A stretch of 32,562 nt of DNA from CAYGJN01 sp964350135 (GTDB lineage: Bacteria > Bdellovibrionota > Bacteriovoracia > Bacteriovoracales > Bacteriovoracaceae): the NCBI GenBank assembly GCA_964350135.1, contig CAYGJN010000013.1:1-32562 (forward strand), written 5' to 3'. Below are positions 6,638 to 15,657 of this stretch, piece after piece. Position numbers and translations under genes: made by a program. The notes under the pieces were generated by a model. It was given only the letters and a program-made list of their open reading frames with translations, made no database searches and was not told where the DNA came from. Position 1 is the stretch's first letter; every line of letters begins with the position of its first letter.

Positions 6638-7744
6638 TTTTTTAATTTCTGATAATTCTTTTTTTATTAGGTTTTCCGCAAGCTCTGGAATTACCTCCCA
6701 AGCCACCTTATCAATACGAGATTCGCAATATTCTCTAATTTTTTCTTCTAAAAATGGTTTAATCTTTTCAACTAAAAGCTCTGTATCTATTTCCGCAAGC
6801 TTTCCTGAAATTTGATGAGTTTCTTGCTCTGCCTGCTCAATTGTTACAATAGGATCTGAACTTGTATCATCAAAAGCAGCTGAATCATCAACTGACCAAA
6901 AATCCTGAACAGGAATTTCATCTGGTCCAGTATCATAATCGTCTAATTTAATCACTGCTTCTTGCGCTTCAGTTTCTGTAATAGGATCTTCAAGCTCAAG
7001 AGGAGGAGTCTTCTTTTTTGGGTACTCAAGATGAATCTCTTCTGGAACCTTAGATTCAACTTTAAGTTGTTCAGGTAAAGAAAAACTCTCTGTTATATCT
7101 TTAGTATCTTCTTCGCTAATAACCGGGGGAATATTATCCGTTGTTGGAAGGTCTTGAGTATCGGGAGCGCCACTAATTATTGGTGGAACTTCTACTGACC
7201 ATTCCTGAAGTTCTTTTGCCATCGCACCTTGCTCGTCTAGTGCAGGAGGTAGAGTTGCAATTTTTATATCTTGAACAGGCTCATTTTGTACTGACCAATT
7301 ATTATCTTCGTCACTATCCTCAACATCACCATCTTCAAAAATATCTTCAATAGGCGCATCTAGAGTTTTAGGTCCAGTTGCACCCTTTAGATAAGAATCA
7401 CAGATTTTAATAAACTGAGAACTATCAAATGGCTTAACAATTCTATCTGATACATTTGCGGAATTTAGTTCAAGTTCGTCTACAGTATCAAATGTTCCAA
7501 AAAGCATAACAATAGGCATATCTGAGTTTATTTCTTTAATCTCATGAGCAAGTTCATAACCAGATTTCGACTCACTAAGTCCAAAGTCTAAAAGAACAAG
7601 GCCATAATTAGCGCTACGACTTTTTTCAAAAAGCTCCGCTTCGCTAGATGCTATCTCAAGAGCATAGTTTGTCTCTGAAAGAGTGATCTTGACGACCTTT
7701 TGAATTGTTTGAGAATCATCTGCTAAAAGTATGCGATACGACAT
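6623..7744 (-). CDS. Response-regulator receiver protein with long acidic linker and conserved helical tail
   Basis: 373 residues. Residues 3-118 are a complete receiver domain: acidic pair D9/D10, phospho-acceptor D53 (LVLLDFG), T84 in the GTFD stretch, and K104 followed by Pro (IVKPFD). Residues 120-310 are a low-complexity Pro/Glu/Asp-rich linker with several short recurring pieces (NWSVQ, EWSVE, FWSVDD). Residues 315-373 form an amphipathic tail (KIPFLEEK-like, then VAWEVIPELAENLIKKEL). That tail type is found at the end of several delta-proteobacterial receiver proteins and recalls the C-terminal assembly region of PopZ-like proteins. There is no DNA-binding domain, so output is probably by protein contact. 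It is the last gene of the TadC-FHA operon, 43 bases after the PP2C gene. The partner kinase is not in view. Confidence 0.8.
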   Translation of the reverse strand: MSYRILLADDSQTIQKVVKITLSETNYALEIASSEAELFEKSRSANYGLVLLDFGLSESKSGYELAHEIKEINSDMPIVMLFGTFDTVDELELNSANVSDRIVKPFDSSQFIKICDSYLKGATGPKTLDAPIEDIFEDGDVEDSDEDNNWSVQNEPVQDIKIATLPPALDEQGAMAKELQEWSVEVPPIISGAPDTQDLPTTDNIPPVISEEDTKDITESFSLPEQLKVESKVPEEIHLEYPKKKTPPLELEDPITETEAQEAVIKLDDYDTGPDEIPVQDFWSVDDSAAFDDTSSDPIVTIEQAEQETHQISGKLAEIDTELLVEKIKPFLEEKIREYCESRIDKVAWEVIPELAENLIKKELSEIKKLVMD

Positions 7745-7787
7745 AGTAAAATACTACATGATTTCAAGGAGCTAGCAAAGAAATTTG

Positions 7788-8525
7788 CTAATACCTAAGA
7801 ACAAGGGCCGTCTGATTATCTAAATTCCCTCTTTCATTAGCAAGATCGAACATTTCATCAATAATCTTTGCTGTATTTCTAGAGTTATAATGAAGAATAG
7901 AGTTGATTTCTCCTGGCTCAAGCCTAGAGTAAACTCCATCTGTTAATAAAACCAGACTATCTCCCTCAGCAATTTTAACCTCTTTGTAATTATATTGAAT
8001 TTGATCATAAAGCCCAAATGCACTTAGAGGTACAGTATTGCCATCATAAGATCTTGTTTTGCGATTTAAAAAGTAAAAACTATCCTCTTGGTAGACTCTT
8101 TCAATTTTTCCCTGTGAGTCCAGAAACATTGCAGTGTTACCAATACCTAAAACATGAATGAGATTAGCTGTTTGGGCTACTATCGTTGCAGATGCTCCTG
8201 CTCTGTCTTTCATTTCTTTATTTTGATTTGATGAACATAGTTTTTGGTTCGCCTTTAAGGCTGCATTTACAAGAGCATTTCCCTCTAGAGAAAATGAGGG
8301 ATTAAAGAAAAATGGAAGAGTTGCATCTGGGTCACCTGATATCTCACCATAGATATTATTAATTTCTTCTAATAGATTCTTTGTAGCAATATCCCCTATT
8401 CCAGCACCACCAAAACCATCTGCAACAATAAATAATTCTTTATCAAAATTGATTTCAAAATTATCTTCATTAATATTTAAATAAGGACCTTGGTCTGTCC
8501 TGGCGCCATAAGATTTTAACTTCAT
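7788..8525 (-). CDS. PP2C-family serine/threonine phosphatase
   Basis: 245 residues, the length of small bacterial Stp/PppA phosphatases. Metal-binding and catalytic motifs: NEDNF with D21, VADGFGG with D36, GASATIV, GIGNTAMFLD, LLTDGVYS with D196, and the final DNQTALVL with D236. It should remove phosphate from Ser/Thr residues with two Mn/Mg ions in the cytosol. The gene sits 6 bases after a double-FHA gene and within a run of FHA genes, so phosphothreonine proteins bound by those FHA domains are the likely targets. That link is inference. The cognate Hanks-type kinase is absent from the window. Confidence 0.93.
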   Translation of the reverse strand: MKLKSYGARTDQGPYLNINEDNFEINFDKELFIVADGFGGAGIGDIATKNLLEEINNIYGEISGDPDATLPFFFNPSFSLEGNALVNAALKANQKLCSSNQNKEMKDRAGASATIVAQTANLIHVLGIGNTAMFLDSQGKIERVYQEDSFYFLNRKTRSYDGNTVPLSAFGLYDQIQYNYKEVKIAEGDSLVLLTDGVYSRLEPGEINSILHYNSRNTAKIIDEMFDLANERGNLDNQTALVLRY

Positions 8526-8531
8526 ACAATC

Positions 8532-10727
8532 CTAGTTAACATAATTCTTAAGTTTAGCACTGGCCTTTTTATGATACTGACTGTCACTTGGTGCAATTTG
8601 CTGAACTTCTTGAAATTTTTCTTTTGCTGACTTCAACAAGCTGAGTGATTCATCAATAAGAGCATCTCTATATACCTGCCTTGCACTTTTATCCAAACTT
8701 TGCTTTATAGAAGCAAGCTCATTAATTGCTTCTTCCTCTGAGGGATCAATTTTAACTATTTCTCTATAGGTTTCATAGGCAGCCTTAAGATCTTGTCCTT
8801 CTTTTAAAGAACGGGCCTTACCTTTTAGAGGACCTACTAATTCTTTTAGATTACTTTGTGAGTCTTTTAACATTTGTGTAGCTTCTTTAATCAAATCCTC
8901 ATCATTATCCTCAAGGGCAACAACTTTTTCCAGCTCAAGACTTGACTGGTACCATCTATCTCTCAAAAACAATGTTTTTCCAGGTGTTAATTTTTTAAGG
9001 AGATAATCTCTTCTTGATTTTTTCTGAGCTTCTTCTAATGCAATACGCTCTTGCTCTTTTTCATAATTTTCTACTTGAAGCTTAAGTTGAGAAACCTCTA
9101 AACTCTCTGGATCAAGCTCTAAAACCTTGTTTAAAAGTGACTTTACAAGGTCCATTTTTTTCTCATCAAAAGCCTCATTTGCCTTTGCTAAAAAGGTTTC
9201 TACTTTTTTTTGACGCTCAATTTTTTCAAGATCTGCAATACGCTCCTGCTCTCTTTTTTCAATCTTTGCTAATTCATCTTTTGCAAAAATCTCCAAATCC
9301 CTAGCCGTTTTGTAATTATCTACATGCTCAAAAACTTTATCTAGAAGCCTTAGCCCTTCATCAAATTTACCATTTAAAACTTCTGCCCGTGCCAGTTCAA
9401 AGTTTTGAGCAACAACTTCTTGTAGCTCTTCAGGTAACTGATCTATCGTTCTAAGCTTATTTCCAGCAGTGCTCGGTTGTTGATTATTCTCAAATAAGTC
9501 TCGTGATTTTTTTTGAGGTTCTTTATCTTGGGCCACTTGTGTTTGGGCGGGTTTTTCTTCATCTAGTAAAATCCAAAGTACTAATAACCCAACAACGATA
9601 TAGAGAATTTTTTTTCTTTTTTCAGGATCTTTTAAAGCATCTTTTGAAAAAAGGGCCTGACTTTTTATTACCGGCTCTCCACCTTCAATTAACGGTGTCT
9701 CTTCTTCATCAAGAAAGTCGACTTCCTCTTCAAGAATTTCCTCTACTTCAATTTCTTCAGTGCTATCAACAGGCATTAAACTAGATTTTTGAGAAGATAT
9801 AAGGTCCGACTTAACTTTTAAAGTAAATGAAGTGCTACCAACGAGAAACTCGTCCCCACTTTGTAAAATAGCCTCATTTATTCTTTTACCATTAAGCATA
9901 GTGCCGTTAGAGGATTTAAGGTCTGTTAAAATACAGCTCGTACCTTGTTTTTTAAGAACAGCATGTACCTGGCTTGCTTCTGGGTCATCTACAACAATCT
10001 GGCACTGAGCTGGATCCCTTCCAATAAAGACTTCATTTGTATTGATATAGTATTTTTCAAAATTAGTGTACTCACCACTTATATCAAGAGAAAACTCCAC
10101 AAAGGATCTTGCAAATTGTGTTTTCTCATCATCAAGATCTGAGTCTATCAAATCATTTGGATTATCTTCAAAACTCTCTTCTTCAAAGTTGTCATTTTCA
10201 AATGATGGCTCTTCAAAATTTTCTTCTTGAAATTCATCGTCAATTTCAACATGAGCTTCTTCAACAGTCTCAAGTTCGGGTTCTTCAATATTAACTTGCT
10301 CATGCCCTACTTCTTCAGAGCTCTCTGGTGCCAACTCCTCAGTATGAAGACCAGAGTCTAATAGTTGAGTTTGAGGGGGTTCACTTACATCCAAAGTCTC
10401 AGAGAAAGATTCACTTTCTTCAAAATCAAAACTGATTTTAAAGCTAGAAATTTGAACGATATCACCAGATTTAATACTGGCCTTATCAATAGATTCACCA
10501 TTAAGGTAGACAGGTCCAGATGTTCCAAGCTTTTTGATATACCAATGAGAGTTTTCATAAATTATACAAGCGTGGTTTCTTGATACATCGTAACTTGTAA
10601 GAACCAGATGACAGTCCTCTGATCTTCCAATGGTATAACTAAGCTCTGATAGCTCAACCATATCCTTATTAAAAGGAAGCTCTACTTCATGGATAACTGT
10701 ATGTCCCTTACTGACAACTGCTTTCAC
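8532..10727 (-). CDS. Membrane protein with two FHA domains and a C-terminal TPR/coiled-coil region
   Basis: 731 residues, GTG start overlapping the previous gene by 20 bases. FHA domain 1 (about 24-103) has GR at 34-35, SRNH at 49-52 and NG at 76-77. After a very acidic linker (104-205), FHA domain 2 (about 226-305) has GR at 236-237, S252/H255 and SSNGT at 272-276. Both keep the Arg/Ser/Asn set needed to bind phosphothreonine. A single membrane segment (374-388) follows a basic stretch; residues 430-731 are charged helices with TPR-like repeats and should lie outside the membrane. Topology places the FHA pair in the cytoplasm and the helical part in the periplasm. It probably scaffolds a phospho-regulated envelope complex with TadC and the neighbouring FHA proteins. 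No exact family name is recognised. Confidence 0.85.
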   Translation of the reverse strand: MKAVVSKGHTVIHEVELPFNKDMVELSELSYTIGRSEDCHLVLTSYDVSRNHACIIYENSHWYIKKLGTSGPVYLNGESIDKASIKSGDIVQISSFKISFDFEESESFSETLDVSEPPQTQLLDSGLHTEELAPESSEEVGHEQVNIEEPELETVEEAHVEIDDEFQEENFEEPSFENDNFEEESFEDNPNDLIDSDLDDEKTQFARSFVEFSLDISGEYTNFEKYYINTNEVFIGRDPAQCQIVVDDPEASQVHAVLKKQGTSCILTDLKSSNGTMLNGKRINEAILQSGDEFLVGSTSFTLKVKSDLISSQKSSLMPVDSTEEIEVEEILEEEVDFLDEEETPLIEGGEPVIKSQALFSKDALKDPEKRKKILYIVVGLLVLWILLDEEKPAQTQVAQDKEPQKKSRDLFENNQQPSTAGNKLRTIDQLPEELQEVVAQNFELARAEVLNGKFDEGLRLLDKVFEHVDNYKTARDLEIFAKDELAKIEKREQERIADLEKIERQKKVETFLAKANEAFDEKKMDLVKSLLNKVLELDPESLEVSQLKLQVENYEKEQERIALEEAQKKSRRDYLLKKLTPGKTLFLRDRWYQSSLELEKVVALEDNDEDLIKEATQMLKDSQSNLKELVGPLKGKARSLKEGQDLKAAYETYREIVKIDPSEEEAINELASIKQSLDKSARQVYRDALIDESLSLLKSAKEKFQEVQQIAPSDSQYHKKASAKLKNYVN

Positions 10728-11640
10728 TTTTATCTATCCCACTTTTGTTGGTAATTTCTTCAATATTTTTCTCAGCAGACTTTTTTCTATCATCATCTGG
10801 TTTATATTCCAGCATCTTAATAACAGCACAATATGACTTAATTGCTTTGGCATAATTAAAAGCCTCATAGTCTCTTGCAGCTAAAGCAAAAAACTTATCA
10901 ATATCATCATCTAGGCTTTTTTGGGCCTTCTCTTTATAAGACAGAGCTCTCGAGTTTTGAGGGCTTAAGATCAAGGCCATATCAAATTCATTAATGGCAC
11001 GATAATAGTTACCTTCTCTAAGCTCTCTTATTCCTCGCTGAACAATGACATCTAGTTTTTTGGAGACAACTTTATCTTTCTCAAACTGCCTTTGTTTTTG
11101 TAGTTTTACAAAGTCATTACTTAAATCGTTAGCCATCTGCACTCTTCTTGCTGGTTGCTTCTTTTCCTCATCTGTAAGAAAAACAAAGGCAACAACTAGT
11201 CCTAGGACAATTAATGCTATATTTTTTCTTTTATTATCTTTGGGGCTTTCTTCTTCTTGGCCTTTATTAACAAGTTTGAGTTCAGGCTCTGCAATATTTT
11301 GAATTTCATACTTATAGACCGTTTTACCAATAATTAACCGGTCTTTATTTTTAAGAGGAACTTGATTTACTTTTTCACCATTAATAACGATCCCATTATT
11401 TGATCCAAGATCTGTAATAATATATTCGCCTTTAACATTTAAAAGTTCTGCATGCTCCCTTGATGATTTTTGATCAAACACTTTAATGTCTGCTGACTTG
11501 CTACGGCCAAGAAGAATTCTCTTGGACTTCAAATAGTAGACTTCACCTCTTCTATCACCTGTCATACAAAGAAGTCTATGATGCCTTCCTGGATCTTTTG
11601 TAATTTGATAATTTTTTAAAACAACTACATTGCTTTTCAA
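10708..11640 (-). CDS. FHA-domain membrane protein with TPR-like tail
   Basis: 310 residues, TTG start one base after the stop of the upstream gene, so translation is probably coupled. The FHA domain covers about 36-112 with GR at 45-46, SREH at 60-63 and SNNG at 80-83. One membrane segment (139-156) is followed by a helical region with two TPR-like units (about 196-235 and 252-285). The plan is the same as that of the larger downstream gene but with a single FHA domain, and the two are likely paralogues made by duplication. The FHA part should face the cytoplasm and the TPR part the periplasm. Function is unknown; the context points to phosphothreonine-dependent assembly around a TadC-type machine. 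Confidence 0.85.
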   Translation of the reverse strand: MKSNVVVLKNYQITKDPGRHHRLLCMTGDRRGEVYYLKSKRILLGRSKSADIKVFDQKSSREHAELLNVKGEYIITDLGSNNGIVINGEKVNQVPLKNKDRLIIGKTVYKYEIQNIAEPELKLVNKGQEEESPKDNKRKNIALIVLGLVVAFVFLTDEEKKQPARRVQMANDLSNDFVKLQKQRQFEKDKVVSKKLDVIVQRGIRELREGNYYRAINEFDMALILSPQNSRALSYKEKAQKSLDDDIDKFFALAARDYEAFNYAKAIKSYCAVIKMLEYKPDDDRKKSAEKNIEEITNKSGIDKSESSCQ

Positions 11641-11641
11641 A

Positions 11642-13210
11642 CTAGCTCTCTTTTACAAATGTAATATAAAATGCTTTGGCAAAAGTATCTTTACCTATTA
11701 ATGAGTTTACATAAATATTATGCTCTACTCCTCCAAGCTCATATACATCTTCTTGGCAGGTACCATCATTATTCGCCGATCGATCACATAAGGATGATAT
11801 GGTTGCTGCCAAGCCTTGCTCTCTAACTATTTCATCAAGTGGAGATCCTTTAGATGATGACTCTCTTATACCAATTAAATCTTCTGCAATGGTATTTATT
11901 GATTCAACTTGTTGTGATGAGTTTAGGATAATAACTGCTCCATCCGCCCCGCGCATGAACTCCTCAAGCTGCATAACATACTTGCTATCATCTTCCATTT
12001 CAGAAAAATCATCGACCTCATCATCGTTTTGAAGCTCTCGAATTCTTTGAAGCATTGAGTTTATTGACTGTTTTAAAGGAGTAAGTTCTTCAAACAAGAA
12101 GGTAGTCTCCACACTCTTTCTCTGACCTCTTAACGCTTCTTCAATCTGTGCACGAACTTCAATAAAAGGTCTTGTTGTAAGATAATAAAGTATGCCAAAA
12201 AATATTATTGCCAAGATTGCAGATGTAGACCAAGCTTCTGCAAAGCTTTTACCATTTTGCTTTGCTTCTGTAGCCAATGATGAAGGAGTAAAAATAATAG
12301 CAATAACACCAATCGTTTCTTCATATCCTCTAGTTACATTATAAGCAACTAAGGCCTTGGCAACACCAATACCCACTCCATTACTAAGAAATTGATAATG
12401 TGTTTTGTACTTATTCTCTTCTTTTTTGAAAAAATTAATTGCATCAACAGAGAATGGATTTTGTGTAAACCTATTCCTCTTGGTCGCTGGTGAAATTATT
12501 CTTTGCTCTAAATCCAAAAGTTCATAGCTTTCTACATCACTTCCTTCTTCTTCTAAAAAGTTCGTCCTTATATTATTCAAGTTTCTTTGAGCTAGAGCAG
12601 TCGTATTCAGTCTTTTTATTTCACTTACATACTGAACGCCACGCTTAACATTTTCAATCAAAAGAGCTTTTCTACTTGATTGCAAAACAGGGAGGATTGT
12701 CAATGCAATTATGGAAGTAATAAAAATAGCAATTAAAATCCCAAGCATAGATCGCCATTCATATTCTTTATTAAACCCATGAAAAATCTGCATGATTTTA
12801 AATTTAAAAAACCAAATAATCTTTCCAAACGGAGACTTTGGAGCAGGCTCTGTATAATGATCATCACCTTGTTTTTCAACTTCTTGTCTTTGGATTTTCT
12901 TCTTTATAATAATTTTTTGTTCTTTGATATGAACTACTTTGAAAATCAAATCAGGAATAGCAATTTCATCACCACTTTTTAACGTAGTAGTTTTAATACT
13001 TTTTCTATTTACTAAAGTTCCATTAGAACTATTTAAGTCTTTTGCATAGATTGAGTCACCTGAAACGGTAATTGATAAGTGTTGTTTTGAAACTCCTGTA
13101 ATATCGATATGGACATTGCACTCAGCATCCCTGCCAATAATATTTTCACCTTCTTCAAGGGGATATTCTTGACCTCTAAATTTTCCACCAATTGCAACTA
13201 GCTTAAACAT
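11642..13210 (-). CDS. FHA - transmembrane - HAMP-like - PAS-like sensor without kinase domain
   Basis: 522 residues. An N-terminal FHA domain (about 22-95; GR 26-27, SKQH 41-44, SSNGT 61-65) is followed by a basic linker, a membrane segment (153-175), a 150-residue periplasmic sensor region (176-328), a second membrane segment (329-345), a HAMP-like helical linker (346-398), and a PAS-like domain (about 412-522: GADGAVIILNSSQQVESIN, then EDLIGI). The layout is that of a chemoreceptor or histidine kinase, but no histidine-kinase, cyclase or methyl-accepting signalling domain is present. It may signal by conformational change to FHA partners or to the receiver protein at the operon end. The ATG start overlaps the DUF192 gene by 13 bases. 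There is no named family that I can assign. Confidence 0.8.
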   Translation of the reverse strand: MFKLVAIGGKFRGQEYPLEEGENIIGRDAECNVHIDITGVSKQHLSITVSGDSIYAKDLNSSNGTLVNRKSIKTTTLKSGDEIAIPDLIFKVVHIKEQKIIIKKKIQRQEVEKQGDDHYTEPAPKSPFGKIIWFFKFKIMQIFHGFNKEYEWRSMLGILIAIFITSIIALTILPVLQSSRKALLIENVKRGVQYVSEIKRLNTTALAQRNLNNIRTNFLEEEGSDVESYELLDLEQRIISPATKRNRFTQNPFSVDAINFFKKEENKYKTHYQFLSNGVGIGVAKALVAYNVTRGYEETIGVIAIIFTPSSLATEAKQNGKSFAEAWSTSAILAIIFFGILYYLTTRPFIEVRAQIEEALRGQRKSVETTFLFEELTPLKQSINSMLQRIRELQNDDEVDDFSEMEDDSKYVMQLEEFMRGADGAVIILNSSQQVESINTIAEDLIGIRESSSKGSPLDEIVREQGLAATISSLCDRSANNDGTCQEDVYELGGVEHNIYVNSLIGKDTFAKAFYITFVKES

Positions 13211-13551
13211 ATAATCTCTACCTGATCACCCTCTTTAAGACCTTCGATTTTTTTACTTGCATCTAACTCTAAAACTTTATTTGCTTTGAAGTAAATACCA
13301 GTTATTCTCCATGGCCTAAGGTCGTTTATTATTTTTATAACTTTATCTTGCTTATCTAAGAAAATGGCATGAATAGGAATTTTCATAAAAAAAGAATGTA
13401 TTGAGTTGCACTTTGTAATAATTAATCCATCAAAGCCTTCGAGACTTTCTTTAAACATAAGTCCTATCGTTTTATCTAATAAAGAAGAAGCGATTTTAGC
13501 TTTCTCTGCTAGAACTATATTTTTATTTTTTTCTTTAACTTTATAAAACAC
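13198..13551 (-). CDS. DUF192 family protein
   Basis: 117 residues, GTG start two bases after the stop of tadC. It fits the DUF192 (COG1430) family by the sequence order LLDKTIGLMFKE, GLIITKCNSIHSFFM, IHAIFLDKQDKVI, LRPW, and a final VLELDASKKIEGLKEGD. The conserved Met-Phe, Cys/Asn-His and Phe-Leu positions are present. The family's biochemical role is not known. Most members carry a signal peptide or lipobox, but this one has none that I can see and may be cytoplasmic. Genes of this family often lie beside Tad or FHA genes in related bacteria, as here. Confidence 0.85.
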   Translation of the reverse strand: MFYKVKEKNKNIVLAEKAKIASSLLDKTIGLMFKESLEGFDGLIITKCNSIHSFFMKIPIHAIFLDKQDKVIKIINDLRPWRITGIYFKANKVLELDASKKIEGLKEGDQVEIICLS

Positions 13552-13553
13552 TG

Positions 13554-14456
13554 TTAGTTCCCCATCGCTTCAATGATTAAAGGAGCGGCAATTACCATAA
13601 AAACGGCAGGTACAACTAGAAAGATCATAGGCATTAGCATTTTAGATGCTGCGGCTGCGCCCTCTTTTTCAATTTGGGCCGATCTTTTATGTCTTATCTC
13701 TCCCGCTAAGGTTTTAAGAATTGGTCCAACTGATGCACCAACGGAGTCAGCTGCAATTAGTGTTGCACAAAAAGAAGTAACAGGGTTTAGATCTACTCGC
13801 CATGAAAGATTTCTTAAAGCTTCTCCCCTGGATGCACCAACTCTGATTTCTTTTATAAGAGTTTCAAATTCTTCCGTTATAGGACCGGGTGGAGCTTTTT
13901 CTATTACTCTTTGCATAGCTGCTACAAAATCAAGTCCTGCCTCTATTGAAAGTGCAAGCATATCAACAACAAATGGAAAACCTTCCATTATTTTTCTGTT
14001 CCGCCATTTGATCTGGCCTGATAACCAAAAATCTGGATAGAAAAAACCAACAATTGCAATAATCGGTATATAACTCATTGGCCAAGTTTCTTCTAGGAAT
14101 GTTCTGAGAACAATAAAGACAAATGGAAAACCTATAATAAGAAAAAGTTTAAATGCAAAAAAATCATCAGGTGTTAAAACTTGTCCAAGCCCTGCATTGG
14201 CAAGAGGTCTTTTATATTTTTCACGAATTTTCTTTTTACTTTTCATTCCACCAATCGCTGGTGAAATATATCGTCTAAAAAATGGACGTGAATATTTTAA
14301 AACAAATCCATGATCTTGTTTGTCTGAATTCTTAGCTTGTTCTTCTAAAACTTCCTGTGCCTTATACTGCTCTTCATCTGCAAACACTGTTCTCATGAAA
14401 AGAAAAACAGATAAGCCCATCATGAGCATGGCCACAAGATCTAGTGGAATAGTCAC
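13554..14456 (-). CDS. tadC: TadC-like type II secretion F-domain membrane protein
   Basis: 300 residues, GTG start with an excellent Shine-Dalgarno (AAGGAGGGG) 6-8 bases upstream. Hydrophobic segments lie near 5-24, 103-121, 131-150 and 270-295. Between the third and the last lies the T2SSF domain (about 158-290), including FVVDMLALSIEAGLDF, the RVGASRGEAL stretch and an ADSVGASVGPIL segment. TadC is one of the two inner-membrane platform proteins of Tad (Flp-type) pili. No tadB, tadA or secretin gene is in the window, so the rest of the machine lies elsewhere. This gene heads a seven-gene minus-strand operon with FHA genes. No clear promoter was seen in the 109 bases before it. Confidence 0.88.
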   Translation of the reverse strand: MTIPLDLVAMLMMGLSVFLFMRTVFADEEQYKAQEVLEEQAKNSDKQDHGFVLKYSRPFFRRYISPAIGGMKSKKKIREKYKRPLANAGLGQVLTPDDFFAFKLFLIIGFPFVFIVLRTFLEETWPMSYIPIIAIVGFFYPDFWLSGQIKWRNRKIMEGFPFVVDMLALSIEAGLDFVAAMQRVIEKAPPGPITEEFETLIKEIRVGASRGEALRNLSWRVDLNPVTSFCATLIAADSVGASVGPILKTLAGEIRHKRSAQIEKEGAAAASKMLMPMIFLVVPAVFMVIAAPLIIEAMGN

Positions 14457-14565
14457 AGGCTCCCCTCCTTATATGCACCGAACCTATACTATTAGATTAC
14501 CAAAATAATGCTTGGCAGCTTCAAATAGGGAAGAAATAACCTATCTTATTGAATTTAATCGAGTT

Positions 14566-15657
14566 TTAAGATTTTAGATCTGCAAGTTTTTGTGCCAGAT
14601 CATTCATAAATACCTGAGTTTGCGTGGAGGCAATTTTACTGGAAATACTTGGAACATAGATTGGATCATAGGCTGGAAGACTATCATCTTTACATTTATG
14701 AATACGCTCTATTTTAGGGGCAAGCTCACCCATAAAGCTTTTATCTTGAGAACATAGCTCAGCTATTTTTATATATGCTTTTTTAGCAATATCAAGTGTT
14801 CTATAAATTAATAAATCTGCTCCGGCCCGCAAGGCCTTTTCAGCGGCATCCTCAGGTGTAAAGCGATCAAAGACTGCTTTCATTTCCATATCATCTGTTA
14901 CAATTATTTTTTCAAACTTCAGCTCTGATCTTAAAAATTCATAAGCTTTCGGACTTAAACTTGTAGGTAAGTTTTCATCTAGGGCATCCACCAAAAGATG
15001 GGCCATCATGATCATATCAACCCTAGACTTTGATGCTTTATAAAATGGAATGAGATCTTCTTTTTTAATATCATCTAGGCTTTTTTTTATGAGTGGCAAA
15101 TCAAAATGCGAATCTTTTGTTGTACCACCATGGCCAGGAAAATGCTTAGCAACCGAAATCATATTTACTGACTGCAACCCTCTAATAGCGGCTGAAACAA
15201 ATTTTTCTACTTCTAGGGCATCTTTACCAAATGAGCGGTCTCCAATAACTTTATTTGTTGGATTTGTTAAAACATCACAGACAGGTGAAAAACAAAGATT
15301 CACACCACATTGATAAAGCTCACTTGCTAAGATTTGATGAACATCAAAACAAATTTTTGGTGATTTTAGCTTTGCAATCTCTAACATAGGAGGAAATCTA
15401 GTAAATGGTTCACTGAACCTTATGACTCTTCCACCCTCTTGATCCACAGATATAAAAAGAGGTCTGTTGCCTCTTAAAGATTGTATTTGATTAACAAGCT
15501 CTGCAACTTGAGCAGGTGACTCATAATTATATTTAAAGAGAATTACACCACCGATATTATTATTCTTGATAAACTCTTCTTCGTCTGAAGTTAAGCTTAC
15601 TCCTTTAATACCGGTAATAAATAATTGACCTATTTCTGTTGTATCGACATTACTCAT
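14566..15657 (-). CDS. nagZ: Beta-N-acetylhexosaminidase, glycoside hydrolase family 3 (NagZ-type)
   Basis: 363 residues. Motifs: VDQEGGRVIR (71-80), the family signature KHFPGHG (171-177) with the Asp-His dyad in DSHFDLP (D182, H184), and VTDDMEMKA (253-261) where D255 is the expected nucleophile. NagZ removes N-acetylglucosamine from anhydro-muropeptides in the cytosol during cell-wall recycling. The ATG overlaps the stop of the upstream permease gene in an ATGA arrangement, which ties it to peptide or muropeptide import. No signal peptide is present. It ends the amn-mreB operon. Family assignment is secure; the natural substrate is inferred. Confidence 0.94.
   Translation of the reverse strand: MSNVDTTEIGQLFITGIKGVSLTSDEEEFIKNNNIGGVILFKYNYESPAQVAELVNQIQSLRGNRPLFISVDQEGGRVIRFSEPFTRFPPMLEIAKLKSPKICFDVHQILASELYQCGVNLCFSPVCDVLTNPTNKVIGDRSFGKDALEVEKFVSAAIRGLQSVNMISVAKHFPGHGGTTKDSHFDLPLIKKSLDDIKKEDLIPFYKASKSRVDMIMMAHLLVDALDENLPTSLSPKAYEFLRSELKFEKIIVTDDMEMKAVFDRFTPEDAAEKALRAGADLLIYRTLDIAKKAYIKIAELCSQDKSFMGELAPKIERIHKCKDDSLPAYDPIYVPSISSKIASTQTQVFMNDLAQKLADLKS

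Noticed and set aside
6623..13210. A type VI secretion system, because FHA and PP2C genes often mark it
   Set aside because: No TssB/C, Hcp, VgrG or ClpV genes are present, and the neighbours are TadC and DUF192.
13554..14456. A complete Tad pilus locus
   Set aside because: Only the TadC-like gene is present; tadA, tadB, the pilin and secretin genes are not seen.
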